A DNA stretch of 64,000 nt from Pseudanabaena mucicola FACHB-723 (GCF_014696385.1 NZ_JACJQB010000010.1:49222-113221), one strand, 5' to 3'. Positions 5,837-14,314 are shown, numbered from the stretch's first letter. Notes: a model not told the origin generated them from the letters alone. Program-made: numbers and translations.

Positions 5837-8254
5837 TTAGAGACTAACTGCGATCGCAATTTCATCATCTGCATATTTAGCCAGATCGATCAACTTGCCC
5901 TCTATGACCTCGCCATTAACCGTCATCTGTTTGACTTCGCAATGATTGGTCACGGTCAAAGAGAGAGTTTTACCGCGAAACTTGCGCTGGGCTGTAAATC
6001 CTGACCATGCCGCAGGAATTTTAGGATCGATAATCATGCCCTCAAAGGTGGGTTGAAATCCTAAAATATGATCGATGCCGATGCGTAACATCCATACAGC
6101 CGTACCTGTAAGCCATGAATGGCTTGCCTGACCTTGGGTTTCATGATCTGGGCTAGTCACATATTCAGGATAAACATAAGGCTCGGTTTCAAAGCGATCG
6201 CATTTTGCCTCAGTCGCCTGTGAGGAATTTATTGGCATCATGCGGCGATAGATTTCCCATGCAAATTCAGTATCACCATTGAGTAAAGAAGCTAGCACAA
6301 ACCATGAAGAGGCATGGTTAAATACTGCGCCATTTTCTTTCTTGCCCGGCACACAACGGCTAATTAAACCTACTGTGTCATCAATTTCTGTAAACGATGG
6401 CGCAACGATTTGCATTCCAAAGGGAGTTGCTAAATATTCACGGCTACTTGCCATCGCTTTATCGGCGCGATCCTGTGGCGCGAGTTCGGAAATAACTGCC
6501 CATGATTGCGCGTTCAAAAAGATTTTGCCCTGAGTTGCGGCAGCTACGCCGATCGGTTCGCCATTGTCACGGAAGGCTCGTAAATACCATTCGCCATCCC
6601 AACAGATATCGTTAGTTACTTTGCGAAGATGCTCATAAAACTTTTGGAACCGTTCAAAAGCCTCGCGATCGCCTTGTTGTTCGCAGACTGGCAGAGATTT
6701 TTTGAGTACATACCCCAAGAAAAATGCGCCCCAAGTAGTTTCACCCTTGCCCTGTGAGCCAACATGGTCAAGGGTGTCATTCCAGTCACCTGTGAAAATG
6801 CGCGGCATTCCTCGCTCACCTGTATTTGCGATCGCAAAGTCCAGCGCTCTCACCAAATGTTCATATACTGTCCCTGACGTATCATCATGGTAATGCACCA
6901 CTTCCTCAAGAATTGAAAAATCTCCTGTTTCCTTGAGATATTCCACAACCCCAAAGGGAATCCAAAGCGGTGTGTCGGAATGGTTAGTACGTTCTCCTGT
7001 ATTGGTTAGTACAAAATAATTATGTAAAGTAGAACCATCCTTAAATTGGAAGTTCAAAGCTTTAAGCAATCTTTCTCTTACTCGCGCAGGATCGACCATT
7101 ACTACGCCAAGAATATCTTGGAAGCGATCGCGCATTCCCGTCCCAAATAGCAATCCGCCGTGATAATAGCCCGAATTTCGCGCCATATCAAAAGTTACCG
7201 CCGCCTGATACTGGTTCCAGACATTAATCATCGCGTTAAATGCTTTATCGGGCGTTTGCACCTGCACACAGGACAAATGCTGACCCCATTTTTGTTTTAA
7301 ATTATTGAAATAGTTGTCAACTATTTCAATAATCTTGTCCTCCTCTCCCAAGGGTGGAGAGGGACTAGGGGTGAGGACAGGACTTTCCCCCTTTGGCGCA
7401 ATCTCTAAAACAACCGCAAAATCTACAGAACTATTTGCCGCCAGATTAATTTTCGATTGCAAAGCCACCACAGGATCACCTGCCGTAATCTCTGTATTTT
7501 GCATCACCCCAGTTTCCACCGCCACAGGATTCGCTTCCGATCGCCATCTGCCGATAAAAGTATCGAGACTACTATCAAAGCCTGAAATAGGAAGACTCTG
7601 GGAGAAATAAATTTGATACTTCCAATCAATATTTGGCTGCTTAACGGAAACTCCCTTATTCAAAACCCAATAGCGGCGAGTCGCAACTAATGCTTGTAGC
7701 TCCTGATCAAAATGAATGTCAGTAAAATGTTTGTCATTAGGTTGATTGATCTGATCATTCAACGCATTCCCCATCAACAATTCCAAGAAAGAATAAACTT
7801 CTAAATCTCGCGATTGTCCTGAAAGTTCCGTTAACTTCACGCGCCAAACTTCAGCATTGGTATCTGTTGGCACGAAATAAGTAATTTCCCCACGAATTCC
7901 ATTAATCTCAGTTGTAATTGTGGTGTAACCCTGACCATGGCGACATTCATAAAAGTCATAATTCAAGTCAATCGTCGGAGCCCAACTCAGTGACCAATAT
8001 TTCCCTGTTGCAGCATCTTTGACCATCACATAACGCCCCGGACGATCCCAAGGTAGGCAGTTATAGCGCATTCGGCTAATGCGGTTGTCCCGTGGCGATT
8101 CTAAAAAGCTAAATCCGCCGCCTGTATGAGAAATTAGCCCTGCATATTGGCTATTCCACATGTAGTTAAACCAAGGCCGCGGAGTGCGCGGATCTGTAAT
8201 CACAAATTCCCGATAATCTTCGGTGTAATAGCCATATTGGTTTGCGATCGCCAC
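5837..8254 (-). CDS. GH94 (cellobiose/chitobiose phosphorylase-like) glycoside phosphorylase
   Basis: An 805-residue enzyme of the GH94 (old GH36) layout. An N-terminal beta-sandwich (about 1-290) is followed by a linker, an (alpha/alpha)6 barrel (about 330-720) and a small C-terminal beta domain. The catalytic acid lies in GDWND at about residues 488-492. Other family motifs are RNSGYYHGGLLFGTGMRDRFQD and NHSDTPLWIPFGV. GH94 enzymes phosphorolyse beta-linked disaccharides; the substrate cannot be read from sequence. Residues about 293-306 (LTPSPSPPLGEE) come from a dispersed repeat inserted in frame at the domain boundary, followed by a 16-bp perfect inverted repeat at 7301-7333. The gene is monocistronic and convergent with the flavoenzyme gene. 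Confidence 0.85.
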   Translation of the reverse strand: MAIANQYGYYTEDYREFVITDPRTPRPWFNYMWNSQYAGLISHTGGGFSFLESPRDNRISRMRYNCLPWDRPGRYVMVKDAATGKYWSLSWAPTIDLNYDFYECRHGQGYTTITTEINGIRGEITYFVPTDTNAEVWRVKLTELSGQSRDLEVYSFLELLMGNALNDQINQPNDKHFTDIHFDQELQALVATRRYWVLNKGVSVKQPNIDWKYQIYFSQSLPISGFDSSLDTFIGRWRSEANPVAVETGVMQNTEITAGDPVVALQSKINLAANSSVDFAVVLEIAPKGESPVLTPSPSPPLGEEDKIIEIVDNYFNNLKQKWGQHLSCVQVQTPDKAFNAMINVWNQYQAAVTFDMARNSGYYHGGLLFGTGMRDRFQDILGVVMVDPARVRERLLKALNFQFKDGSTLHNYFVLTNTGERTNHSDTPLWIPFGVVEYLKETGDFSILEEVVHYHDDTSGTVYEHLVRALDFAIANTGERGMPRIFTGDWNDTLDHVGSQGKGETTWGAFFLGYVLKKSLPVCEQQGDREAFERFQKFYEHLRKVTNDICWDGEWYLRAFRDNGEPIGVAAATQGKIFLNAQSWAVISELAPQDRADKAMASSREYLATPFGMQIVAPSFTEIDDTVGLISRCVPGKKENGAVFNHASSWFVLASLLNGDTEFAWEIYRRMMPINSSQATEAKCDRFETEPYVYPEYVTSPDHETQGQASHSWLTGTAVWMLRIGIDHILGFQPTFEGMIIDPKIPAAWSGFTAQRKFRGKTLSLTVTNHCEVKQMTVNGEVIEGKLIDLAKYADDEIAIAVSL
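7333..7380. repeat. LTPSPSP-type repeat inside the GH94 coding sequence
   Basis: The repeat arm CTCTCCCAAGG...GGAGAGGGACTAGGGGTGAGG is the same kind as intergenic copies near 24260, 32960 and 60320. Here it is in frame and translated. A 33-bp palindrome (7301-7333) directly adjoins it. Confidence 0.75.
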
Positions 8255-8341
8255 AATGAAAAATGTTCCTATAGTTGATGGTTATTATTCATTGAACCAT
8301 TATTTTTCAACTTCTCATCAAAATTGCGATCGCACAAATGC
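8255..8341. repeat. short gap with first copy of a 46-bp direct repeat
   Basis: 8311-8356 matches 9036-9081 at about 41 of 46 positions (ATCAAAATTGCGATCGCACA, then AAATGCTCAAC and CTCTTGGCT). The copies flank the Uma2 gene and the first includes its stop codon. Confidence 0.65.
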
Positions 8342-8938
8342 TCAACTCTCTTGGCTAATTTCAGTGTCATTTGTCAGGACCAGTCCACGATAAATTTTTG
8401 CGATCTCAAAGGTGAGATTAATGCTCTTTAGCTCGATCATGTCACCTTCTTTATAGTTAACAATTATCCATTCTCCATTCTCTTTTTTGTGATACAGGTC
8501 TATTTCAATGCTGGTGGAACTAACTAATAGATAGTCCTGCAATACAGGATTATTGGCATATAGTCGAAATTTACCGCCGCGATCGTAGGCTTCGGTACTA
8601 GGTGATAAAACTTCAACAATTAGGGATGGATAGGTAATGTATTGAGTAGTGGCTTTGTCGCGATCGTCACAGGTGACGCTGACATCGGGATAGGTGTAGT
8701 TTTGGGTTTTGACGATTTTTACGCGCAAGTCTGAGTTACTTACATCGCAACTACTGCCATCTAGGTGATTAGAGAATAAAGTAGTAAACCTAACTGCAAT
8801 TAAGCTATGGTTTCTGCTACCGCCACTCATGGCATAGACTTGACCTTCGATATACTCGTGTTTGTGTAGCTGCTTTTCCTCCCAAGCAAAGTATTCTTGA
8901 GGAGTAAGCTGAGGAAATTTTTCTCTAGCTGCGATCAT
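8342..8938 (-). CDS. Uma2-family (DUF820) PD-(D/E)XK nuclease-like protein
   Basis: A 198-residue Uma2 protein, one of the commonest expanded families in cyanobacteria. The N-terminus LTPQEYFAWEEKQLHKHEYIEGQVYAMSGG is typical. The nuclease-like core shows YPDVSV (Asp) and PSLIVEVLSPST (Glu), followed by RGGKFRLYAN. Their role is unknown; mobility and a defence or housekeeping nuclease function have been suggested. The gene is flanked by an imperfect 46-bp direct repeat, and the first copy overlaps its last codons. This looks like local duplication or insertion. ATG 8938 is preceded by a weak purine run. Confidence 0.88.
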   Translation of the reverse strand: MIAAREKFPQLTPQEYFAWEEKQLHKHEYIEGQVYAMSGGSRNHSLIAVRFTTLFSNHLDGSSCDVSNSDLRVKIVKTQNYTYPDVSVTCDDRDKATTQYITYPSLIVEVLSPSTEAYDRGGKFRLYANNPVLQDYLLVSSTSIEIDLYHKKENGEWIIVNYKEGDMIELKSINLTFEIAKIYRGLVLTNDTEISQES

Positions 8939-9136
8939 GTTTTTTCAGGGAGTAAGAGGTTTTTTACATTTTAATCGATCAAATTCACATCACCAAACAA
9001 TGTAGGGGTTGAGCATTTGCGCCACTATTTCTCAATTCCCCATCAAAATCGCGATCACGCAAATGCTCAACCCTCTTGGCTGTAACCGATAAACTCTCCC
9101 TGCGGTTAGAGGTTTTGAGTAAATTAATTGTTATGG
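8939..9136. repeat. fold-back repeat next to the Uma2 gene
   Basis: Perfect 16-bp arms at 9006-9021 (GGGTTGAGCATTTGCG) and 9058-9073 enclose 36 nt. The right arm belongs to the second copy (9036-9081) of the 46-bp direct repeat that flanks the Uma2 gene. There is no ORF. Confidence 0.65.
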
Positions 9137-9586
9137 TTAGATACTTGAAATGATTGCATTTTTAATAGAATCAATGTATTCATCAATTTGCTGAATTGCT
9201 TGAGTATTGCTATTAGTTCCAATATCGCTTACTCCGTCACCAACCATTTCCCCAATTTTTGCCGCACCGACTCCTGATGCAAGAGTGATTGCACCAGCGA
9301 TCGCTGTAGGGGGAAACAACATCAATGCTGCACCTGTAACCATTGCCGCTAGCCCCGCCCCCCCAGAAGCAAGTTTTGTAATTTCTCCTCCTGTTTGTAC
9401 CTTGTTCATCGACAATTGCAATTCTGATTTCTGAGATTCGAGTTCTTGAATGATAAGCTTTGCTTCCTGTATTGTCATGTCAATTCCTTTCCACCTAATC
9501 GGTGTAGTTCTGGGGCGTTGACCAATTTCAACACGATTTTCTTCAATCAAAACTTGAACAAAGTTAACCAACTCTTCTCTATTCAT
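9137..9586 (-). CDS. unknown protein with Gly/Ala-rich membrane segment
   Basis: A 149-residue protein of no family I recognise. Residues 1-65 are polar and helical (WKGIDMTIQEAKLIIQELES). Residues about 70-120 are a Gly/Ala-rich hydrophobic hairpin (GGAGLAAMVTGAALMLF, PPTAIAGAITLASGVGAAKIG), and the end is another amphipathic helix. The layout is like glycine-zipper membrane proteins. It overlaps the upstream secreted-protein gene by 4 nt (ATGA), so they are co-translated. The 65-aa gene at 10109 and the gene at 17020 have similar membrane segments. Confidence 0.65.
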   Translation of the reverse strand: MNREELVNFVQVLIEENRVEIGQRPRTTPIRWKGIDMTIQEAKLIIQELESQKSELQLSMNKVQTGGEITKLASGGAGLAAMVTGAALMLFPPTAIAGAITLASGVGAAKIGEMVGDGVSDIGTNSNTQAIQQIDEYIDSIKNAIISSI

Positions 9587-10005
9587 TGAAACAACCTTTT
9601 TCCGACTAATTTTCGATCGTCTACTTTTGAACCGCCCTCAAAAACCGCTCTAATTTCTGCACCACTACGGTGTTGCCAAGAGTACGTGGCTCGAATATCA
9701 TCAGTAGTCTCAATAACACTTAATTCTTGACCTTGCCTTCCAAGAATAAAAACAACTTCGGAATACTTCATGCCATTTTTAAGTGCTGCAAATTGACTAT
9801 TTGTAAATGTCAAGCCAGCATTGTCTTCTAATTCTTTATAGTAACTATTGATAGCTCCTTGGATACACAAGCTATTCAAATTTATAACCCTACCTGATGA
9901 TGTAATCATGTAGCAAAGTGGTAAGTTATTAGGCTCAGCTTTCAATGGCAATCCTGAGAAGAAGCTAAAATAAGCAACAGTTAATCCCGAAATAAGATAC
10001 TTCAT
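9583..10005 (-). CDS. secreted protein with BamE/SmpA-like repeat
   Basis: A 140-residue protein. Residues 1-23 are a signal peptide (MKYLISGLTVAYFSFFSGLPLKAEP). The mature part has a segment (FAALKNGMKYSEVVFILGRQG, then TYSWQHRSGAEIRAVFEGG and KVDDRKL) that resembles the small SmpA/BamE-like fold found in many periplasmic lipoproteins. Two cysteines (LCYM, LCIQ) may pair. Its stop overlaps the start of the 9137 gene by 4 nt. The role is unknown; an envelope location is inferred from the signal peptide. Confidence 0.6.
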   Translation of the reverse strand: MKYLISGLTVAYFSFFSGLPLKAEPNNLPLCYMITSSGRVINLNSLCIQGAINSYYKELEDNAGLTFTNSQFAALKNGMKYSEVVFILGRQGQELSVIETTDDIRATYSWQHRSGAEIRAVFEGGSKVDDRKLVGKRLFQ

Positions 10006-10053
10006 CTTATCCCCCTTACTATATTAGTTATACAAAGCTATACGAACATTGTA

Positions 10054-10107
10054 GGAAATTGCTTTATAAGGACAACAATCAAAGTTTGTCCTTATAAAGC
10101 AATTTCC
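10054..10107 (-). terminator. 22-bp-arm hairpin after the 65-aa ORF
   Basis: Perfect arms 10054-10075 and 10086-10107 (GGAAATTGCTTTATAAGGAC and complement) surround a 10-nt loop. It directly follows the 10109 gene on the minus strand and precedes the 10005 gene. Confidence 0.65.
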
Positions 10108-10108
10108 A

Positions 10109-10306
10109 CTATTTATCATCCGATGTGAGCATTGACCATAAGCCAACAGCTACACCAATACCAGCAACAACAGGTAATATGGGAGCGCTTGCAACCGCAG
10201 CAACTAAACCAGATGCCCCAGCCGCAACGCCAGCAGTGACAGTTGGAGCGATAAGCTTGGCAGAAATTTCAGCCATTCTACGTCCGTCATCTTTTTTACT
10301 CATCAC
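10109..10306 (-). CDS. 65-aa Gly/Ala-rich membrane protein
   Basis: A short ORF with a charged N-terminus (MMSKKDDGRRMAEISAKLI), then one or two hydrophobic Gly/Ala segments (APTVTAGVAAGASGLVAAVA and PILPVVAGIGVAVGLWSML) and TSDDK. The composition resembles bacteriocin-like or glycine-zipper peptides. It is divergent from the 10422 HTH gene. An overlapping plus-strand frame exists but reads as a complement of this Ala-rich region. Confidence 0.5.
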   Translation of the reverse strand: MMSKKDDGRRMAEISAKLIAPTVTAGVAAGASGLVAAVASAPILPVVAGIGVAVGLWSMLTSDDK

Positions 10307-10421
10307 TTTTTCCCATATTTGAAAGAATATATTTACTTTAGGCTAGTTTTAGTTAGCTAATACCTAGCTTTAGCTAATAGTTATGTTAGGATTTAGTTAG
10401 GAATTTATTCAGGTAATATTT
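10307..10421. promoter_or_regulatory. divergent region with repeated TAGCTAA/TTAG words
   Basis: The gap contains several related words (TTAGCTAAT, TAGCTTTAGCTAAT, TTAGGATTTAGTTAGG) between 10340 and 10400. Clustered, partly inverted repeats between divergent genes suggest a repressor site, possibly for the HTH protein encoded at 10422. The regulator is a guess. Confidence 0.3.
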
Positions 10422-10925
10422 ATGACATTTACTGATGAACAGTTTCCGCAGGTTTTTACGGAGTGGGACTTAGAGACTCTGTATACCGATTTAGCTTCGG
10501 CTAAAGGGAGGCGTTTAACTCCTGTTGAAAAATTGCATTTGAGAGGATTGTTAGCGGGGCATAGTCCCTCGGAAATTGCCGAAAAGCTTAGTAAAAGTGC
10601 AAAAGGCGTAGAAGTAGATCTATGTAGTACCTTGTATCAGTACGTCAAAAATTTAGTTGGGAAGTCTAACGGCAAAGTTGATAATTGGAGAAGCATAACT
10701 GAATGGCTTGAAGGGGCTGGTTATAGAAAACAAATACCTGTTGAAGTAAATTCAGATGATCACTTCTCTGTAAAAATTTTAGTTAAAAGAGCGAATGTAG
10801 TTCTTGAGAAAAATCAAATAGCTATTGATATTAATTTGAGAATTATTGCTCCAACTTCATCAGAAAGTAGTATGTCCGAAGATATAGAAATTACACAGAC
10901 TAATCCATCTTTGTCTATCGAATAA
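10422..10925 (+). CDS. stand-alone HTH-like N-terminal domain of cyanobacterial conflict proteins
   Basis: A 167-residue protein. Residues about 12-105 (GRRLTPVEKLHLRGLLAG, SPSEIAEKLSKSAKGVEVDL, YVKNLVG, WRSITEWLEGAGYR) look like the helix-turn-helix-type module usually found at the N-terminus of large cyanobacterial NB-ARC, NACHT or WD40 proteins. Here no effector follows; the rest is a short beta-rich tail ending in a Ser/Glu-rich segment. It could be a truncated leftover or a free regulator. It lies directly before the PemK toxin pair. I recognise this resemblance from memory of such proteins, not from an alignment. Confidence 0.55.
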   Translation: MTFTDEQFPQVFTEWDLETLYTDLASAKGRRLTPVEKLHLRGLLAGHSPSEIAEKLSKSAKGVEVDLCSTLYQYVKNLVGKSNGKVDNWRSITEWLEGAGYRKQIPVEVNSDDHFSVKILVKRANVVLEKNQIAIDINLRIIAPTSSESSMSEDIEITQTNPSLSIE

Positions 10926-10972
10926 AGAAAGCTCCTAAAATACTGACTACCAGAGAAACAGAGATTCCCAAC

Positions 10973-11239
10973 ATGATTGAACTAACTTTTGAACAAAGAC
11001 AAGATGTCATCAAACAAAGAGAAACTCCTCCCCGTGCGATTGACCCAGACACAGAAACAACCTATGTACTTATTCGCGAAGAAGTATATGCAAAAATAAA
11101 AGCAATTTTAATCGAAGAGCAGAATAATCAATTCTTTCAAGATATGTATCTTCCTGTCATGGAAACTTTCGGAAAAGAAGGCTGGGACGATCCAGCGATG
11201 GATATATATAACGATCTTGATCCGCGCAGACAATCATGA
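10973..11239 (+). CDS. antitoxin-like partner of the PemK/MazF toxin
   Basis: An 88-residue acidic protein (LTFEQRQDVIKQRETPPRAIDPDTETTYVLIREEVYAKIKAIL) ending DIYNDLDPRRQS. Its stop overlaps the toxin start (ATGA), the usual antitoxin-first order. The sequence matches the helical antitoxins found before cyanobacterial PemK genes. It should bind and neutralise the toxin and repress the promoter. No classical AbrB DNA-binding fold is visible. Confidence 0.8.
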   Translation: MIELTFEQRQDVIKQRETPPRAIDPDTETTYVLIREEVYAKIKAILIEEQNNQFFQDMYLPVMETFGKEGWDDPAMDIYNDLDPRRQS

Positions 11240-11574
11240 ATATTCAACGAGGAGATATTGTGCTAGTTGATTATCCCTATACATCGAGTAGTGAAACTAA
11301 AGTTCGCCCCGTTCTTGTAATTCAGAACGATCGCGACAATCAACGCCTTAGAAATACAATCGTAGTCCAAATCACAAGCCAAACCCAACGCTCCTTAGAA
11401 CCAACGCAATTATTAATCAAGATGGCATCGGGACTAAGACAAGATTCTGTAATTAATTGCGTCAATCTACTTACACTTACTAAAGATAAAATACTTAGAA
11501 AATTGGGACAGCTACCGAAGTCGTCACTCCAAAAAGTCAATGACTGTCTAAAAACTGCATTGGAATTAACCTAA
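11236..11574 (+). CDS. PemK/MazF-family endoribonuclease toxin
   Basis: A 112-residue toxin with the PemK/MazF beta-barrel pattern. It starts with RGDIVLVDYPY, followed by KVRPVLVIQND, NTIVVQITSQ, DSVINCVNLLTLTKDKI and a final helix (SSLQKVNDCLKTALEL). MazF toxins cut single-stranded mRNA. It overlaps its antitoxin gene by 4 nt. Length is normal for the family, and no frameshift is seen. Confidence 0.93.
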   Translation: MNIQRGDIVLVDYPYTSSSETKVRPVLVIQNDRDNQRLRNTIVVQITSQTQRSLEPTQLLIKMASGLRQDSVINCVNLLTLTKDKILRKLGQLPKSSLQKVNDCLKTALELT

Positions 11575-11640
11575 CAGAGTCATAGCAAATTATTGGGGAA
11601 TGGCAATAGCAAATTTAGTGCTTGGGGAAATTGGTATAAA

Positions 11641-13137
11641 ATGGATCAGCCTAACTATGATGGGAGCTTTATGGAGTACGATCAACTGCCTGTAGAAGAA
11701 AATTTTCAGGAAAATTACAATTTGTCTGAGCAAGAAGAATCTCTAGAAGTGATCAATCCCCTAGAAACTGACTCGGTGCAGGAAGAAAGTATCAATCCTG
11801 AAAATATTGATCAGATAATTGATCAGTCTACGGAGTCCAGTAACAATAATGCGATCGCAGATTATCACCCTCCCGAAGTTGCGGCGATTGCTTTAGCAGA
11901 GGTATCAGCAAACATAGAGAGCAATCTAGAGTCATCACAATTAGCAACTATCAATCAACTAAAGCAAGAAGAATCAGAACTCAAAGCCGAAATTGATCAC
12001 CTCAAAACGACAAAATCAAAAGTTTTACAAGAGCAACTCGATGATCTACAGGCAGGAATTATTCGTTTAGCTCAAGCCGATGTAGCGCGACTGGAATATC
12101 AAAAGCAAGAACTACAAGCTGCGATCGCAGTTCTCGAAAAAAGAAAAGATCGACTCGACAAAGAAATGACCACCACCTACGCAGGCGCATCTCAAGATGT
12201 TGCCGTGCGCGTACAAGGCTTTAAGGATTATCTCGTTGGTAGTCTTCAAGACTTGGTTGCTAGTGCCGAAAAACTGAACCTAATTGCCCCCACAACTCAA
12301 CCAGCAGTCGAGCCTGTCGTCTCCACAGAAAAGAAAACCGTCACCGAGCCTGAACCACTACTACTCTCAGAACAAACCTTTGCTGAATATAAACAACGGG
12401 TTGATCAGCTCTTAGATCGTTATCGTACCTTGCCCGATTATTATGGCCCCGCATGGAAACTTCGCCGCACCTTTGAACAGGTTCATGCCGATCGGGTATC
12501 CAAATGGTTTTTTGAGCAGTCAGGACGTGGTGCAATTAGAACTATGGGAACGCGATTACAAAATATCCTAGTGACTTCGGCAGCAATCTCAGTGTTGAAG
12601 GCGGTCTATGGCGACAAGCTAAGGGTATTGGTACTAGCGACATCTCCCGAACGCCTTGGCGAATGGCGACGTGGATTTCAAGACTGTCTGGGCTTAACCA
12701 GAGAGCATTTTGGTTCAGACAAAGGAATTGCTCTGTTTGAAGATCCTGAGCCTCTAGCCACTAAAGGCGATCGCCTAGTCAAAGAAAACTTACTGCCCCT
12801 TGTGGTCATCGATGAATCAGAAGAATTGATTGCCGTTGATTTATTGCGATTCCCTCTCTTGATAGCCTTTGGTGGCGCACCCGAAGCCAGACCGACACAG
12901 CCATCTAGCTATATGAATCGTGACCTTGGTCGAGATACTAGCCGCGAAAACATCAATAGCCGTGAAGTTTCCCGCGACAATTATCGTGATACTAGCCGCG
13001 ACTACACAGCGAGAGATCGTAATAGCAGCCGTGATTATGGGGCTGGCTCTCGCGATTATCCAGAGCGTAGCTATCCCGATCGCGACTATGGCAATCGTGG
13101 TAGAAACAACAATCAAGATTCTGATTGGGATTGGTAA
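11641..13137 (+). CDS. DUF3086 cyanobacterial protein
   Basis: A 498-residue protein. An acidic N-terminus is followed by a coiled coil at about residues 100-185 (QLKQEESELKAEIDHLKTT...). The DUF3086 domain spans about 240-420 (FAEYKQRVDQLLDRYRTLPDYYGPAWKLRRTFE; TMGTRLQNILVTSAAISVL; FPLLIAFGGAPEARP). The tail is low complexity with repeated S/T-R-D-Y units and ends DSDWDW. The family is restricted to cyanobacteria and has no known function. I chose ATG 11641; an in-frame TTG at 11593 is the longer alternative. A terminator follows. Confidence 0.85.
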   Translation: MDQPNYDGSFMEYDQLPVEENFQENYNLSEQEESLEVINPLETDSVQEESINPENIDQIIDQSTESSNNNAIADYHPPEVAAIALAEVSANIESNLESSQLATINQLKQEESELKAEIDHLKTTKSKVLQEQLDDLQAGIIRLAQADVARLEYQKQELQAAIAVLEKRKDRLDKEMTTTYAGASQDVAVRVQGFKDYLVGSLQDLVASAEKLNLIAPTTQPAVEPVVSTEKKTVTEPEPLLLSEQTFAEYKQRVDQLLDRYRTLPDYYGPAWKLRRTFEQVHADRVSKWFFEQSGRGAIRTMGTRLQNILVTSAAISVLKAVYGDKLRVLVLATSPERLGEWRRGFQDCLGLTREHFGSDKGIALFEDPEPLATKGDRLVKENLLPLVVIDESEELIAVDLLRFPLLIAFGGAPEARPTQPSSYMNRDLGRDTSRENINSREVSRDNYRDTSRDYTARDRNSSRDYGAGSRDYPERSYPDRDYGNRGRNNNQDSDWDW

Positions 13138-13150
13138 TTTACCAAAATAA

Positions 13151-13210
13151 AAGGGAAGCCCGTTGAGCTTCCCTTCTTTAATTAAAAATGGCTACGTCAT
13201 TTTTAATTAA
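13151..13210. terminator. two adjacent hairpins between convergent genes
   Basis: The first hairpin (13151-13175, AAGGGAAGC/GCTTCCCTT) ends in CTTT and serves DUF3086. The second (arms 13178-13190 and 13198-13210, TTAATTAAAAATG) lies just after the tic22 stop and can serve the minus strand. Confidence 0.7.
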
Positions 13211-13214
13211 GATA

Positions 13215-14027
13215 TTACTTCTTGGCTGGGGCAACCTGCGGCGCGGCAGGTTGTTGGCTATTTTTGATGATGTACTCGAAAGAGTTGCGAGATGGAACAA
13301 ACTGAAATCTGTCAACTTCAGGGTTTTTCTTGCTATCTTCTGACACCATCAAATCTAGGACTTGAAATATAGATACAACTTGAATCTTGGTATCTTTAGC
13401 GACATTGGGTTGCTCTTTATTAGCGCGATCGAGCAGGTTTTGCAAATCATTCTTGTCAAGGAAGAATGGAACAACCTGCTCCTTTTTGCCGTTTTGATCA
13501 ATATTCATCGTCAACAAACCTTGGTTATTAGCCTGATTGTTGATGGCAAAAAATACTGGCACATTTGGCACTTGATCTGCGGCTACTCCTTGAGCAGTCA
13601 AAATAGTTCTTGCGGAATCAATACTTGCCTTAGAAGGAATAAATTGGAAAGCTACTGTTTTATCTTTGTTTCCCCGAATCACCTGATAGGCTTCATTCAT
13701 TGATCGGACAACGATTTGGGCTTTCTTGCCAACAGCAGGATTAGATTGTTGCACACGAGTCAGCATCCCTTGTGCATCGTCGGGACTGAGGAAGAAAAAT
13801 AGAAGTTGATCAGGATCTCCTGGTTTCTTTTGCTGTGCAGGTAAAGCCCCTAAAAGAGGTGATCCCTTATCATCAGTAATCGTAAAAACAGGAATGCTGC
13901 CCAGTCTCTCTAGGGCTTGCGCTTCGGTAAGAGCTTCAGCTTTCATGGTGAGCATAGGGCTAAGCATGATTGCCCCTGACACACCAACGGTGGTTGCTAG
14001 ATTAACCAACGATTTAGATATAAACAT
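13215..14027 (-). CDS. tic22: Tic22-like periplasmic protein
   Basis: A 270-residue protein with an N-terminal signal sequence (residues about 1-32, ending TMKAEA). It has two similar halves (SIPVFTITDDKGSPLL, DQLLFFFLSPDDAQGMLTRVQ; NVPVFFAINNQ, QVVPFFLDKNDLQNLLDRA). This internal duplication is the Tic22 fold, which in plastids forms a chaperone of the inter-envelope space. In cyanobacteria the homologue (Synechocystis slr0924) acts in outer-membrane biogenesis. The tail is Pro/Ala-rich. The gene is convergent with DUF3086 and has its own promoter side. Confidence 0.88.
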   Translation of the reverse strand: MFISKSLVNLATTVGVSGAIMLSPMLTMKAEALTEAQALERLGSIPVFTITDDKGSPLLGALPAQQKKPGDPDQLLFFFLSPDDAQGMLTRVQQSNPAVGKKAQIVVRSMNEAYQVIRGNKDKTVAFQFIPSKASIDSARTILTAQGVAADQVPNVPVFFAINNQANNQGLLTMNIDQNGKKEQVVPFFLDKNDLQNLLDRANKEQPNVAKDTKIQVVSIFQVLDLMVSEDSKKNPEVDRFQFVPSRNSFEYIIKNSQQPAAPQVAPAKK

Positions 14028-14314
14028 TATTTCTCCTAGCCAGAACGTTAATTATGGATACTACTTAGAATCTGCGTCTACTATAAACGGGCGCATGAAC
14101 AAGACATGAAAGGGTAATAGTTGGCTAAAAATTACTTGCCCGCAACTTTAGCAATATCTCAATACAAAATACAACCTTTTTAGACAGTCTTCATCATGCC
14201 TGTTTTTAAATTTGCAGGGGTAGAATCTTACTTTCTAAGACTCGCATATGATAAGTATAGTTCCTAATATATCTTGCTATTCGCGATTTCTATCCCAGAC
14301 ACAACGGATCGATT

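Noticed and set aside
10125..10322. Plus-strand frame opposite the 65-aa gene
   Set aside because: Ala/Pro/Thr-rich complement of the Gly/Ala-rich gene; the minus-strand reading has a charged start and a terminator.
12841..13150. Open frames on both strands across the RD-rich tail of the DUF3086 gene
   Set aside because: They arise from the low-complexity repeats; translations are Ile/Thr/Ala-rich without a domain.
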